Shown piece after piece: positions 35,484-46,854 of a stretch of DNA of 64,000 nucleotides. The notes below the pieces were generated by a model. The model had not been told where the DNA came from, searched no databases, and saw nothing but the letters and a program-made list of their open reading frames with translations. Each line of letters opens with the position of its first letter. The stretch's first letter is position 1. The stretch is taken from contig JASANH010000691.1 in the NCBI GenBank assembly GCA_030248295.1, positions 61,657 to 125,656 on the forward strand. The letters run 5' to 3'. The DNA comes from Mesodorylaimus sp. YZB2_4 (Eukaryota; Nematoda; Enoplea; Dorylaimida; Dorylaimidae). The translations under genes were made by a program, and so were the position numbers.

Positions 35484-37021
35484 AATTGAGGCAGGCGGAA
35501 CATTTGACTGTGGATCCACAACCGAGGTAGGCTGATCCTGCAACAGAGGCGGTGCGTCGTTAAAATTTTCAGCACTACCCTCCACCTGCTCTAAAGAGCC
35601 CTCGTTCGTCCTTCGTGCTCGTCCTGCTCCGGCAGATGACTCATTCACTGTTGCTGTCTGTTCCAGGCGTTCCGTCGTCTTTACTAGATGCTGCGGATGC
35701 CAGCGTTCGATCGGCTTCCTTGGATCTTGCAAATTGCGGATCAAGACACCAGACTCACACAGTATCTTCACCACTTCGTATGGGCCTAACCAGTGAAAAC
35801 TAAGTTTCCTAGAAAGGCCAGGTTTGGAATGATAGTTTGGTTTTCGAACCCAATCCTTAACTTTCAGTGACAGAGGACGAGCGGTCTTGTCATACTGTAG
35901 TTTCTGACGAAATTGATTGAGTTCGATGTTCTGTCGTACTTTCGCATCAATACTTGCCATGCGGATCCGTAACAGATCTACATACTCCATGCCCTGTACC
36001 TCCTCGGTACAAGGCTGCGAAAGCAATGTATCCAGTGCCGTCAGCGGTTCGCGTCCATGCGACATGAGGTATGGCGATACCCCTGTTGTCGTATGCGGTG
36101 CATGCCGATAATGCATCATTATCAGCTGCAAGCGATTGTCCCAATCTTTCTGATCAGGATGCACATAGCACGCCATGGAGAATCCAATAAGTTTGTTCAG
36201 ATTCTCTACATTACCATTGCACTGCGGGTGATATGGGGGGTCGAAACTTTCTTCACCCCTAATTCCTTGCAGAGTCGTGAAACGAGCTTCGACAAGAAAT
36301 TAGAACCACGGTCACTTAGCAACACCCAAGGACACCCGTGTCGCGTGATCCAGCCATCAACAAGCAGGCGAGCAATGCGCGTGGCCTTCTGGTCAGGCAC
36401 TGCATACGCTTCAGCCCACTTGGTGAATATGCACATGATCACCACCACGAACCTGTTCCCATGATTCGAAGTTGGAAATGGACCTTGCACGTCTATGGCA
36501 ATCGTATCAAAGGGCGCTGTTCGTTTGATGATCTCCAGAGGTGGTCGTTCATACCGGTGAGGTGCCTCGAACCGAGCACAAGTGTTGCACTCGGCACACC
36601 AAGCCCAGAGATCCCGTCGCATTGAAGACCAAAAATACTTTATGCGTAGCGCTAAGAACAATCGATCGAAACCCGGGTGGTTCGCATCCCTGTGCGCTGC
36701 ATCGAAAATGAATCGTCGCAACTCGGGCGGAACCACTACCCGATCGTGAACGGAATTGCCTTCGATCAACTTGCTCTCGTGATGCCATCGGTGCATTAAA
36801 ATACCATCCTTGTCAAATAGGTAGCTCTTTGCTAGATTCGCGATTCTGGGAGACTGACTGTTATCACCCTGCAAGAATGCAATGATGCAGCCCAACTCGT
36901 CTTCGTCCCTCTGCATCTTCTTCAAGACGTCCCGGGAAGGCGCATCAGGAAACGTGTCTGCAGCTAACTTAGCCACATCAATTTCCAGCTTGTTCGCCTC
37001 GACCTGTACCGACAGATCCAA
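35433..37021 (-). pseudogene. Gypsy integrase
   Basis: The zinc-binding HHCC domain is visible (HRDANHPG, then CAECNTC). The catalytic core has D (AIDVQGPF), D (LLSDRGSNF) and E (GNVENLNKL), although a frameshift at a six-C run at 36235-36240 separates the second Asp from the Glu. The C-terminal part (36176-35433) contains the GPY/F module (FHWLGPYEVVK). The frame then continues through a Ser/Ala/Glu-rich linker into the PWWP-like domain and meets TAG at 35433-35435. Integrase inserts the reverse-transcribed DNA into chromatin. Confidence 0.8.
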
Positions 37022-39154
37022 CTAATCCTGCAACTCCAAATCCGATTCAGAATCAGAATCCTCAGACATATTCGTATCCGTTTGAACATCCAATTCCAGG
37101 GTGGCGTCCTTATCCAGATCCCCTTGGGTTGTCCAGACAAAGGCGCCGGGAACCTGCTCGGCATCCGCAATAGCGGAGATACAGTCATCGACCATACTGT
37201 CGTACTCACATTCACTGTTGCCCTCGGATATCGAATCTAAGGGTTTCGCTGAGGCCAGAGCAACAAAGTTGTCCAGCCAGTTCATTGGTAGAGGCACTGG
37301 GAGAACTTCTAGTATCGGTGCCAATGGTACATTGTCGACTTCCCGATTGGGGCACGCACTTGGAGCTTCACCTTCGCTTTCCGAATCAGTCGCCTCCGTT
37401 ACACAAATTCGTGGTATGCTGGACATCTGGACAGGAACAGAATCACTGTCCTCGTCGGATGCATCGCTGTCCTCTGAAATACCCGAATCGTGCCCATTTG
37501 CGAATGCTTGCGGTAGAAGCGCGATCAATGCAGAAGGGCCACAGAGCTTGCAGTGCTGACTCGGCGACAAGGCTGCAAATAATGTTGCATCGGCCGCTAG
37601 CAGTCGAGACAGACAGTCTGCGGCACCATTGTCGCATCCTTTCGCGTGTGTTATACTAAAAGTATAATCCTGCAACTGCATCAGCCACTTACCGCGACGT
37701 CCCTCCAAGTCCTTCTCCTTGTACCAATACAGGAGAGGCTTGTGATCGGTGTACACCTCGAATGGACGTCCGTACAGGTAGTGTCGATACTGCTTTATCG
37801 CCCAATAAATAGCCAAGCACTCCCGATCAATCGTCAGATTATTCTGTTCAGCGGGTGACAGGGTACGCGATATGAACCCGATTGCCCAAGCATGTTTTGG
37901 CTTCTTTGGATCATACTGCTCCGGTGCTGCTCCAATGGCGAAGTTGCTCGCATCCGTGCTGAGCCTAAATGGCAGAGAGAAGTCAACGTACCGCATTACC
38001 GGGTGAGTCACCAGTGGTTCTCGTAAATCTTCGAATTCCTTTTGATGCGTTTCCGTCCACGACCACTTCGTAGCTCGCTTCAAAAGATCTCGCAGAGCTC
38101 TCGTCCTACGAGCAAATCCCTCGACGAATGAGCGATAATAGCTGGCCAACCCCATGAACTTATGGAGCTGATCCGTGTTGGTCGGGATTGGAAAATTTCG
38201 AATCCTATCGCGTTTGTCATTTGTGATAGAAACACCTTCGGCACTAATGCAATGTCCCAGGTACTCGACCTGGCCCATCGCAATAGCACACTTCGACGGT
38301 TCGAGCATGAGATGAGCTTCACGCAGTCGACCAAAGACTGTACTCAGATGCTCGATATGTTCATCCAGGGTCTAACTGAATACAATGATATCGTCCAGAT
38401 AGCATAGGGTGTAAATCCAAAGCAATCCAGACAACGCCATTTCCATGCACCTTTGGAACTCCGCTGGTGCATTGCAGAGTCCAAAAGGCATGTTGACGTA
38501 CTCCCAAAAGCCAAAAGGACAGACGAATGCTGTCTTTCCAGCTGTTTCTGGATCCAATGGTATTTGACTATAACCCGAGGTCATGTCGAATACTGAGAAA
38601 TATTTCGAACCGCCTAGTGCATCCAACATTTCATTGATGTTGGGCAGCGTATGGGCGTCCTTCTTTGTTACCTCGTTAATGGCACGGAAATCGACACACA
38701 TTCTCCAATCGCCAGTCTTCTTACGGACCAATACGATAGGTGAGGCCCATGGAGAACGTGATGGTCGAATCCAACCCAAGCGTAACCATTTCGCCACTTC
38801 TTCTTGAATAATGGGTTTCTGGCTCTCTGCGAGCCTACATGGGCAAGCCATGACTGGTTTCGGATCTCCTGTTTCAATACGATGTTGTGCCAATTGGGTA
38901 CCACCGATTTCTTCTTTCTGCAGAGCAAAGACGTCCGAATTCTCCGCGACTACTTGACGTATCCGTTGCGTGTCTTGCTCCGAAAGGTTTCCATTACCGA
39001 ACTTGAGCTTCCCCCAGTAATTTCTTCTGGCGTTTCTGATCTTTGCGATCGATTGGAACCCGATGTGGCCACTTGGGTTTTGGAGACCCATCACTCTGAG
39101 ACATAGTGTGCAACCACAAGCGTTCGTGTTCCACAAATTCGACTTCGGGCACAA
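37022..39154 (-). pseudogene. Gypsy reverse transcriptase and RNase H
   Basis: RT motifs in order are IVLVRKKTGDWRMCVDFRAI, SVFDMTSGYSQI (first catalytic Asp), FVCPFGFWEYVNMPFGLCNA and YLDDIIVFS (catalytic DD pair). A TAG (38372-38374) follows directly after IVFS; the same frame then continues through the connection region to RNase H with LSTDASNFAIGA, RECLAIYWAIKQYRHYL, VYTDHKPL and DNGAADCLSRL, retaining the catalytic acidic residues. After RNase H comes an unusually long Asp/Glu/Ser-rich linker, ending in another TAG at 37022. Apart from the stops, all signature residues are intact. Confidence 0.85.
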
Positions 39155-39747
39155 TCGCTGCGAATGTGCATGGCGCCAGATCGACTGGTTGATCGGAAAT
39201 TACTGGCTCCATCTTCAAGAATGGAGGAGCCTTCTTATCAAACGGAAACGGATTCGACATTTCCTATTGAAGTCCAGCTCTCCCTATATCTGTTCTACGA
39301 TTGTAACGAAACGTCACTCGGAACGGTTCCGGCTCAGAGAGAAAACCCAAATTCATGCTTCGCGGCGGGAGCTGAGCCGGTCCTGCCAGATTCACTAAAG
39401 GGACCAGAAAATGTCCAGTCCTTTTATCAGGTCGTACGATCGTCCTTGGCATCATCAAATGAGGCTCAGAAGGAATTGGATCGAAGAGCACGTCGCGGCC
39501 CCGTTATAATCGAGGCGCTGAGGCTGTGACGATCTCATGTCGACGCTTTCCTACCTGAATAGTGTTAGCTATTCTAGCGGAAGCTTCGAAATAATTAAGC
39601 GGTGTACGATGTACTGGCACATCGACGCCAGCCAATGCACCAGCCGTGTACCGAACTCGCTCTTGTTCCGTATCATATTGCCATCGATGTAGTCCCGTAT
39701 TGAAGTCTTCACCCAAGAGCACAGAATACTTTCCTTACTCTAAAACG

Positions 39748-40323
39748 TTATCCGTTATCTTTATATCCGCTACCGTTATATACGTTATCTCTAACAGTCA
39801 CATCCAAACGAGCAATGCCTAAAATCGGCATGGGTTTACCATCCCCATCGACACAATGGTCGATATCTGGTGGCTCCAGTTTGGACCGATGGTACTCTTT
39901 CTTCTTCATCGCTTTCATCGCTTCTTCTGAAATCAGGGTAATACTCGCACAGCTATCGACGTATGCACGAGTCTTCAACCGACCGAACGAAATATCGATT
40001 GATGGCAAGGGCAACCTGTTAACCCTGACCGAACGTCCGTCGCTCGCCATGCACACGTCGTGAGGACCATACCCTGCTTCTGCGAACGAAAGTCTGACTG
40101 TGAGCACGTTCTCGGGTGACGGGGATAAATAATGCACAGGCGGCACACCTAATGGTGCACCGCCTTCTTCGCGTTTTCTGGAAATGTACCAGACGTTTGT
40201 CCAGTAGCTTCTTCCCGCTCTTCCTCTGATGACGGCGTCTTTGTCCAACGATAAGGACTCACGTCTCTTATCCTTGCACTGCACTGCATCAAGGAATGCG
40301 ACCTGTCGCCACACTGACCACAT
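39748..40323 (-). pseudogene. Gypsy aspartic protease, altered active site
   Basis: The frame includes LPSIDISFGRLKTRAYVDS, then CASITLISEE. This is the retropepsin active-site segment, normally D-(T/S)-G-A-S. Here the invariant Gly is Cys (codon TGT), which should abolish or strongly weaken activity. The flap and second conserved region (ILGIARLDVTV, equivalent to ILG) follow. The frame is lost near 39748 in an ATAACG-repeat expansion and resumes one frame over at 39722 (LLGEDF). Confidence 0.65.
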
Positions 40324-40481
40324 GGAGATGAACAGTCTCGTGCATAGTGACCTATTCCTCTACAGTTAAAGCATGTCACTTTACTCGTGTTGTCTGCGAT
40401 CGTATTACCGCTGATCTTGGCGAGGCTTTTGCTGCTGTTGATATCGAGGTCAAGGTCACGAGGTGTTGTGCTTGATGTCAT
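40149..40481 (-). pseudogene. Gypsy gag C-terminus with CCHC zinc knuckles
   Basis: The frame carries CFNCRGIGHYARDC, a canonical C-x2-C-x4-H-x4-C nucleic-acid-binding knuckle, followed by a second imperfect one (CGQCGDRSHSLMQC). These bind genomic RNA in Gag. The capsid part expected upstream is missing, because the element ends about 10-20 bp beyond this frame. Confidence 0.75.
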
Positions 40482-40505
40482 TGCAAAAGATGGTCGAAGA
40501 CTTCA

Positions 40506-40940
40506 ATGAACACATGGAAAGTGCTGGACATGCTCAAAGTGCACTGGCGAGAAAAGTTCATGTGCCAGTACAGCACGTGCAATAATCAATGGACAAGCAC
40601 GGACTTGAATATTACGCCATATTTGTCTGTGCTGCCTGGGGACAATCATAGTATCGAGGAGATGATGGGATTCAGAGCCGAAAAAGAGAAAGTATGCCCA
40701 AATTGCTCACGCAAAGGAATGGTGAAAAAGGCAATCGAAATTGTGTGGATTCCTGACCAATTCTTACTGTGGATTTTTCGATACGAAAGCGGGGCAGCCA
40801 ACTTGGCTCCAGTGGAGGAGTTCGATCCAGACCTGCTAATACTATCTGGAAAGACGTATCGAGCTGTCGCCGCAATCAAACATATCGGCTTTGACCCGAC
40901 TTCTGGTCACTATCGTGCTTATGCACGACGCGGCAGCTAA
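40506..40940 (+). pseudogene. Ubiquitin-specific protease (USP) C-terminal fragment
   Basis: A 144-residue frame with a zinc-finger-like pair of Cys pairs (CQYSTC, CPNC), then FLLWIFRY in the position of the USP substrate-binding strand, then YRAVAAIKHIG and GHYRAYARRG. GHY with preceding I-x-H-x-G is the catalytic His box of USP deubiquitinases. The catalytic Cys box and the N-terminal half are absent, because the frame begins right where the Gypsy element (opposite strand) ends. It is a truncated fragment, either of a host gene cut by the element or of a transposon-carried USP. Confidence 0.65.
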
Positions 40941-42483
40941 TGGTGGCTGTGCAATGACAGCCGCGTCAGTGAAGACGCAATACCAAACGGTCTGAAAACG
41001 ATAAGTTTCTTGATGTTAGAGAAGATAAAACAGCCTCGCCCTGCTGTCTCTATCAGCATCTTGTAATGTAGGGCATGTCGTAAAGTACGGTATATCCGAG
41101 CGTAAAGTATGTACAAAGTGTAATAGAGGCTGGAAATATAGCTGAATTATATAAAAATCCAAAACACAAAAAAACCCTGTGACAATGACTCGCTATTAGC
41201 ATGTTACTGAAGTCCTCGCTGTACATAATGAAAGTGCCAGTAACATATGTACTGTATATATGTATGTGTTTTTCTATGCTGTAAATATAGATAAAATGTA
41301 ACAAGGAAAACAGTCTGCATATTGCCTACTGCAAACGAATGCTGGCCAGCAAACATCAAAATCGTATCTCATTATTATCTGGCCAGCATAGTGAGGTAAC
41401 TCCTGTTCCTCCCCGTACTGTTTGCAGTAATTTCCTGAAATAAAAGGACGGGTGCTCAGCAATGACTACCACCTCCACGTGGTGCTGGGCGGGCAACAGA
41501 AGTCAATGACTTTTGACTGAGAGTAGTCACCCTTACAGTAGATCAAAAGATCGTCGTCTATGCACAGAAAAGAAAGTTTGTTTAAATTTTTGCAGTGCCT
41601 TTTGTACAAGACCGCAATTTCAGCTCGAGGTGATCACTCGCGATCGAGTCAAATCACAATGGTTTTGAGATATGAATGCACTATTGATACAAAGAAACTT
41701 TCTCGGTGACTCGAGAATTAGTGAGAAGTGAAGTTCACAGTGAATAGGCACTTATGAATAGCTTATTTGAATGTGCATATACCCGTTGATTAAAAACCCG
41801 CTGTACCAGGGAAAAATTTCTTCAACAATACAGTACTGCAAGTTAATAAGATAGGTACCACAACTACAGACGTGCCAGTGAAGTTCTATCTGCATACAAT
41901 GGATTTTCCTGGGAAGTGCATCGGCGAAAAACAGTGTTATCATATCCAAAAAAGGTCTGTTATCACAGACGCCAAGAAGCTTAGCCCAGCCACTATTGTA
42001 CACACACACGCTGACCAGGGATGACTTAACAGTGGGCTGGTCTATCTCGGCAGCGCACAGGAAAGAACAATAAAAATAAATAAAAAGACGTGGATGCGAG
42101 CGAGATTCGAACTTCTGGCCTCTCGCTTCGTGCTCGTAAGCATTACCAATATTAGCCTGGGCCTGCCCATCGGTATACTAGCTCCTGGGTGGAAGCATGA
42201 AACGTGAAGTGACCGCCTAATGATGGCACACTGTATACGGCGAGGTCATGCGTTTCAGTGAAAAAAAACTTGATTTCTAGACTGTCAAGAAAAACTTTGC
42301 AAAAACTTTTATATGCATCTTATAGCCAGTAACTCGTATAATCTTCCCCGCCTATGCGCAAATTTTTTGCTTGCCTTTACCCACACTTTTTAAGAAGGAG
42401 CTCTGTTGCAAAATAAACCAAAGCCAGGCGCCTCGCGCACGCCTGCCCATTACTTTGCGGTCACGAAGGGGCGGAGCATAGGG
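40941..42483. other. No supported gene
   Basis: AT-rich. Short minus-strand frames (41274-41462, 41752-42009) have no motif. A tRNA-like 3' half on the minus strand at about 42090-42160 contains GTTCGAATC but lacks a proper T-stem. Confidence 0.4.
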
Positions 42484-42490
42484 TATAAAA
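42484..42490 (+). promoter_or_regulatory. TATA box of the glycine-rich gene
   Basis: TATAAAA in GGGTATAAAAGGGCG, about 80 bp upstream of the ATG at 42566. It predicts a start site near 42515 and an AT-rich leader of about 50 bases. Confidence 0.6.
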
Positions 42491-42565
42491 GGGCGAGAAT
42501 GAGCAATATGAAGCAATCTCTTCTAGTCTTTTTACTCGTCAAGTTTTCTCTTTGGTACTGAAGAA

Positions 42566-42814
42566 ATGGCTTTAAATTTTCCTTATGCTTTTCCAATTGC
42601 TCCTCAAACGTATGCCGCGCCCCAGCCAGCGATTCAGCATCATCAACAGCCGCAACAACTCCAGCCGATGGTATTTGTCGTGCCATTTCCGAGTGGTGTC
42701 GTTGAGAACGGACGCGGTGGATTTGCTGATGGACAAAATGAACTCAGTGGCAATGGTGGCGGTCGCGGTAGTTTCGGTGGCGGCCGAGGTGGATTCAGTG
42801 GCGGATACGCCTAA
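42566..42814 (+). CDS. Small glycine-rich protein
   Basis: An 82-residue ORF following a good TATA box. The N-terminal third is hydrophobic/Pro-rich (FPYAFPIAPQ), then a His/Gln/Pro segment (HHQQPQQLQP), then VFVVPFPSG, and the last ~35 residues are Gly/Arg/Phe repeats (GRGSFGGGRGGFSGGYA). FG/GGRGG-type repeats occur in RNA-binding and secreted structural proteins. There is no RRM. A signal peptide is not obvious, because the N-terminus is only mildly hydrophobic. Its end overlaps by 20 bp, in antisense, the end of the DUF6570-like frame. It may be a single-exon gene. Function unknown. Confidence 0.5.
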   Translation: MALNFPYAFPIAPQTYAAPQPAIQHHQQPQQLQPMVFVVPFPSGVVENGRGGFADGQNELSGNGGGRGSFGGGRGGFSGGYA

Positions 42815-44071
42815 GCGGATAGTGCACAACCTGGCCTTTGCGTCCTTTCACTCTGCACCACGCTGGTAACTTGGACTGAACAGTGCCCAGACGATAAATG
42901 ACCTGAAAGCATTTTGCATTCTGTATAAAGTGCTTTTCGAAATTGTTCAGTTCTGCAAGCTCGGCAGGCGTCTCTGCTACTTCAAGCTTGTTAAATACCG
43001 ACACTGGTGAATTTTTCCTGCCTCCAGTCAAGCCAGAGAAACAACGATGGCACACATAGGTCTTGTCAGTGTCTTTGTTCTCCGCTTTTCGAATACCATA
43101 CAATTGCAGCCACAGATCATTGCGCTGTTTTTCTGAACCTTCCCTCTTTTGGCTAGTGCCAGTGTACACTTTCACAGTACCCTTTCTCTCGTCTAAAACG
43201 AAGCTTACATTCCGCACTTGGGTCTTATAATGCATGATTCGACACGAGGCACAAACACAGATTGGCTTTCGGTGAATGTCTTTTAAAAATTCGATAGCAT
43301 AACGATGCGACTTCAGTTTTATTTCTGTGCTTTCCTCCGTTTCATTTACCGTCACTGCCTCGGGTGAAATGTCGGCTCTTGAGCCAGACCAGAGCAACGC
43401 AATTTTTACCAAGTTTTCAACATCCCCTTTTACCAGTGCAGTATCGATTTCGTGCAATGCCTTGTCCAGTTCTTGGACTTCATAAACAGCATTCAGCAAC
43501 GCACGTATGGACGCATAATGCACTGACATTTGACGCAGGAACAGCACATCACTATCGCAGTTCTCGGGCAAGCATGCTATCGAATGGCCAAGTTTGTCCA
43601 TGCTAGGCACTGTGCTCTCTGTCATGACATCTTCAGGTCTGATCGTATCTGCGATATTAGGATGCCTCAGATGCTTGCATTCATCAATTCCTGTGGCCAA
43701 GTACTGTAGCTTCTGAAATTTTCCTCTTCGACAATGCGCTTGCATATTTGTAACAAACGAATCAATGCATTATTCGGCAGAATGCAAGTACCCAAATGAT
43801 TGCATGGCCATGATGCATCATCGTATTTTTCATTAGGTCCTTTGCAATATATTGTCACATTATCACAAGCTTTGTATGCAGCATCGTAAAAATAAGGCTC
43901 TCGAGCTTCGCAGTGGGATGCATTTCCGCACACATCTTCAAGCGTTGCCTCGTTGCCTGCCGTTTTGGCCTTTTTCAAATATTTTTCAGATACTTTTTGC
44001 AACGCTAGAATGCCTTTTTTTAAACGCATGGCGCATTTATTTCGTGCATTAACGCCTGAGGCAACCAGCAA
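42795..44071 (-). pseudogene. Helitron-associated protein with DUF6570-like domain
   Basis: Two overlapping minus-strand frames. 44071-43667 starts after a stop and is Lys/Cys-rich (CGNASHCEAREPYF). 43745-42795 carries CVCASCRIMHYK, YVCHRCFSGLTGGRKNSPVS, AELAELNNFEKHFIQNAK and a G-x-V-x-HYP-like end. C-x2-C / C-x2-C followed by P.EL..L...E...I is the pattern of the DUF6570 region that precedes the Rep/helicase of animal Helitrons. The switch between frames near 43700 lacks clear splice sites. The rolling-circle Rep and helicase are not found downstream, because the frame ends at 42795 inside the glycine-rich gene. A 5' Helitron fragment is the best reading. Confidence 0.5.
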
Positions 44072-44099
44072 TTTGGCATCATCAAGGCGCTAGGCCACA

Positions 44100-46535
44100 G
44101 TTTTTCTGTCTTTCTTGCGTAGATTTTTTGCGAGCGTTCTTGCAAACATACCCTTAACAGCACCGACTCCAGCGCTGAGCATTGCACTACTTTGATTTCG
44201 TAGGAACCTTTTATCGATAAGCAAATCTATGTGCTCAAGTTTCGATGTTCAGCGTGCTGGAATTGGGTTTTTTACTTTTACAGGGTTTTTTGATAGTTTT
44301 ATATTGTTTGGGCAGCACCTACACTGTATGTGCTCAGTTCATTACCATGCGTCACGAACGAGTCGGAAGAATGATCAATCACAATAAAACATTAGTCACA
44401 ATCACAATATAATCGGTCAAAATAAAAAAGCTAGGTCCCACAGCGCGACAGATTTCACATATCAGCAGCTTCCAACAAACTCGCTTGTATTCTTGGTTTT
44501 TGAAAAAAGCTTGTGGTGCTGCTTCCAAAACCTGAGCGAACTTCTCTGATTTTCTCATCCTAAAAATGTTGGAGGAATGAGACAGTGGCTAAGTCGTACA
44601 AACTTCCAGGTACATACATAAGCGGAAGAAAGCCGGTTCCCCACAAAATAACAGGACAAAAAGGCTACATAGTACATGAAAAATTATGCAAACGATCGTA
44701 CTTTACTTACATACTTTACAGATTTTTGAAACCTCTCAAATAAAAATTGATTTGATAGGGAGTTGAATAGCTGTAATAAAATCAACATAATAAAATAACA
44801 ACAACGCATACGGGCAACAACCGCACGTCGGCCAGGAAAATGCGTTCTGTGACGACGAAAACCGAAAACTATAGGGGGGGGGGGGGGGGTCCCAAGCAAC
44901 AAGGCCATGTTGGTAAAGTCGGGGTTCCGTGCAACGAATTCGCCATGGCCATGCTTGTGACGGGGTTCCCTGCAACGAATTTACGTTGGCTGCGACCCCG
45001 TCACAAGCAACGCGTGCGCTTGCAAAATATACCTCGCCATGTCAAAGTAACCGCAAGGGATAGTTTGACATGGGCAAACGCATTTGTCAAAGTAGCCGGC
45101 TGGTTACATTGACATATGCCAATGTAACCAAGGGCCATGTCAAAGTATCCGAGGATTTGTTGAAGTTGCAGAATATTTTAGTCTAATATTTCGTTCCAAC
45201 AAGCACCACCTTTGTCAACGAAGACACAGAACGTACAGTACATAGTAGATATTCAAACGTGGAGGGACAAGTGTAAGGAAATTTTGAGCGAAGCCTAAAT
45301 GCCGCCCAAGTGGTATCGCCTTCTTGATCTGATCGCAAATAATCGCGCGTATCACGCTTCGGAACAAGCAGCTGTTATTTACACGGATACTCATAGTTGT
45401 TTTCGGAAGATAATCGATGACGGATCGTGTTTGGCTCTTGATTTTTCTTATGATACCGTTGCTGTTGATTCCGAAGTCTTTTAACTTCCTGCGCATCAAC
45501 ACGATTGATATGCTGTCGGAATAGCTCCTTTGATACCGAGCTTCTCACCTATGTAACGTTCGAAATCATCGAAAAATTCTTCGCGAAATTCTTCACCACA
45601 GAAAGCTCAAAATTCCTAGACTTTCCTGGACTGTGGACACGGTCTCAGCTCAAGTAACTACTGTACTGAATTATCTAAAACCATTACTGTTCTTGTTTTT
45701 ATCGTCAGTTTCATGCGAGGACCCAACCAATTCGGCACACCATCAAAATTCTAATTCTTAAGTAACTTGTATTTTAATGCAGTACGTCTGGACATGGACT
45801 AGCTATATTAGCGAAGTTTTCCTCTCGAGTTTGTTACACACCTTTACCTGAAACCTTCAGATGATGGAGGACCCGTCCATTTTTTTTACTTTAGCCACTA
45901 CACTCGCAAGGGATCTGCACATCGCTAAAAGTTTTTGGAAGCATCCAGACAAGTGCTAAAACATACGCCGGGACAAGAAGAAGCTGTTTTTTGAAGTTTG
46001 AGCTGCACCTGAGCGAGTGGTCAAGAATGGCAAGCGATTAAAAAATGACCACAACTTGAATATTGTGGGGGCTTGTTTGTTTGATTAAGTGTACCTGATT
46101 GTCTTACCTGGCATGCTGGGGTCTGCACCAGAGCAGACAACGAGAGAGCAACGTGGACTGCGGATCGATTTCTCGGCTGTATGAAAAGTCGGTCTGTCCC
46201 ATTCGAGCAGAAAGAATTTTTCATTATACGAACAGATAATTTGCCATTGGAAAGGTAAGAAGTTTATTGCAAATATTTCAACAATTTCGATGTAGACTGG
46301 TAGACTGTTGAAGCTGAAGAATCAAGCCCTATGCATTTGTTTTAGTTTCAAATCGAAGCGGCCTTTGTTTCGATTTCAAGCGGTCTGATTTTTGGGTGGA
46401 AAGCCTGCAGGAAGAGGTGAGAGTTTTTATGATGAATTATAGTTGAGCAATCTGTGAACCGACATCGCAATCACCTGATCGACATCTTGATCACCAGAGT
46501 GATTTCAGAACACGAGGTTGGTCTTTCGATCACTT
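44100..46535. other. No supported gene; poly-G run and short repeats
   Basis: 44874-44889 is a 16-G run. 44920-45150 holds short repeats (GGGGTTCC(G/C)TGCAACGAATT twice; (A/T)TGTCAAAGTA(A/G/T)CC four times). Frames at 45215-45502 on both strands lack motifs. Confidence 0.45.
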
Positions 46536-46559
46536 GAGGAATTAGAAAGTACTAGAGTA

Positions 46560-46800
46560 ATTTCTAAGCACCAGATCGATATACCGATCACCAGACCGAT
46601 ACCCTTGTCACCAGATCGATATACCGATATACCGATATACTATGAGTATAATTTAATCGAAGATGAGAGTTGTAATAATGCCCCAGTGCAATTGATTCGT
46701 TTTGCTGCAAGTAGCTGTTTCGTCGATGTCAGTATTAAAAGTCGATGTCAATATGATTCATCAATATCAATATCAACATCAATATCAATATCAATATGAG
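46560..46800. repeat. Degenerate short tandem repeats
   Basis: ACCAGATCGATATACCGATC-like units at about 46570-46640, then (ATCAATATC)n at about 46755-46796. Followed by a 12-C run at 46843-46854. Confidence 0.8.
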
Positions 46801-46854
46801 TTGTTTCGTCGGTGTCAAAATGAATTCACTGATACTTAATCGCCCCCCCCCCCC

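Larger units (their letters stand above)
35067..40481 (-). mobile_element. Ty3/Gypsy LTR retrotransposon, 5'-truncated, with C-terminal PWWP-like domain
   Basis: Read from 40481 down, the order is gag zinc knuckles, aspartic protease, reverse transcriptase, RNase H, acidic linker, integrase and a PWWP-like domain. This is Ty3/Gypsy order. Damage: a frameshift near 39730 (at an ATAACG microsatellite) and another near 39040, in-frame TAA at 39504, TAG at 39264, 38372, 37022 and 35433, and a frameshift at a six-base C/G run at 36235-36240. Despite this the protein sequence is well conserved, so it is probably not very old. The 5' LTR, primer-binding site and most of gag are missing. The break at about 40490 abuts a USP-like fragment on the other strand. 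Confidence 0.85.

Noticed and set aside
37101-37659. Plus-strand ORFs of up to 152 codons opposite the Gypsy pol
   Set aside because: They are antisense shadows of the acidic linker and RNase H frames.
35067-40481. Alternative genetic code with TAG as sense
   Set aside because: Genes in the window terminate normally with TAG, TAA or TGA, and the same element also has frameshifts, so ordinary decay is simpler.
42090-42160. Minus-strand tRNA suggested by GTTCGAATC
   Set aside because: The T-stem and acceptor do not pair, so it is at most a decayed tRNA or SINE fragment.
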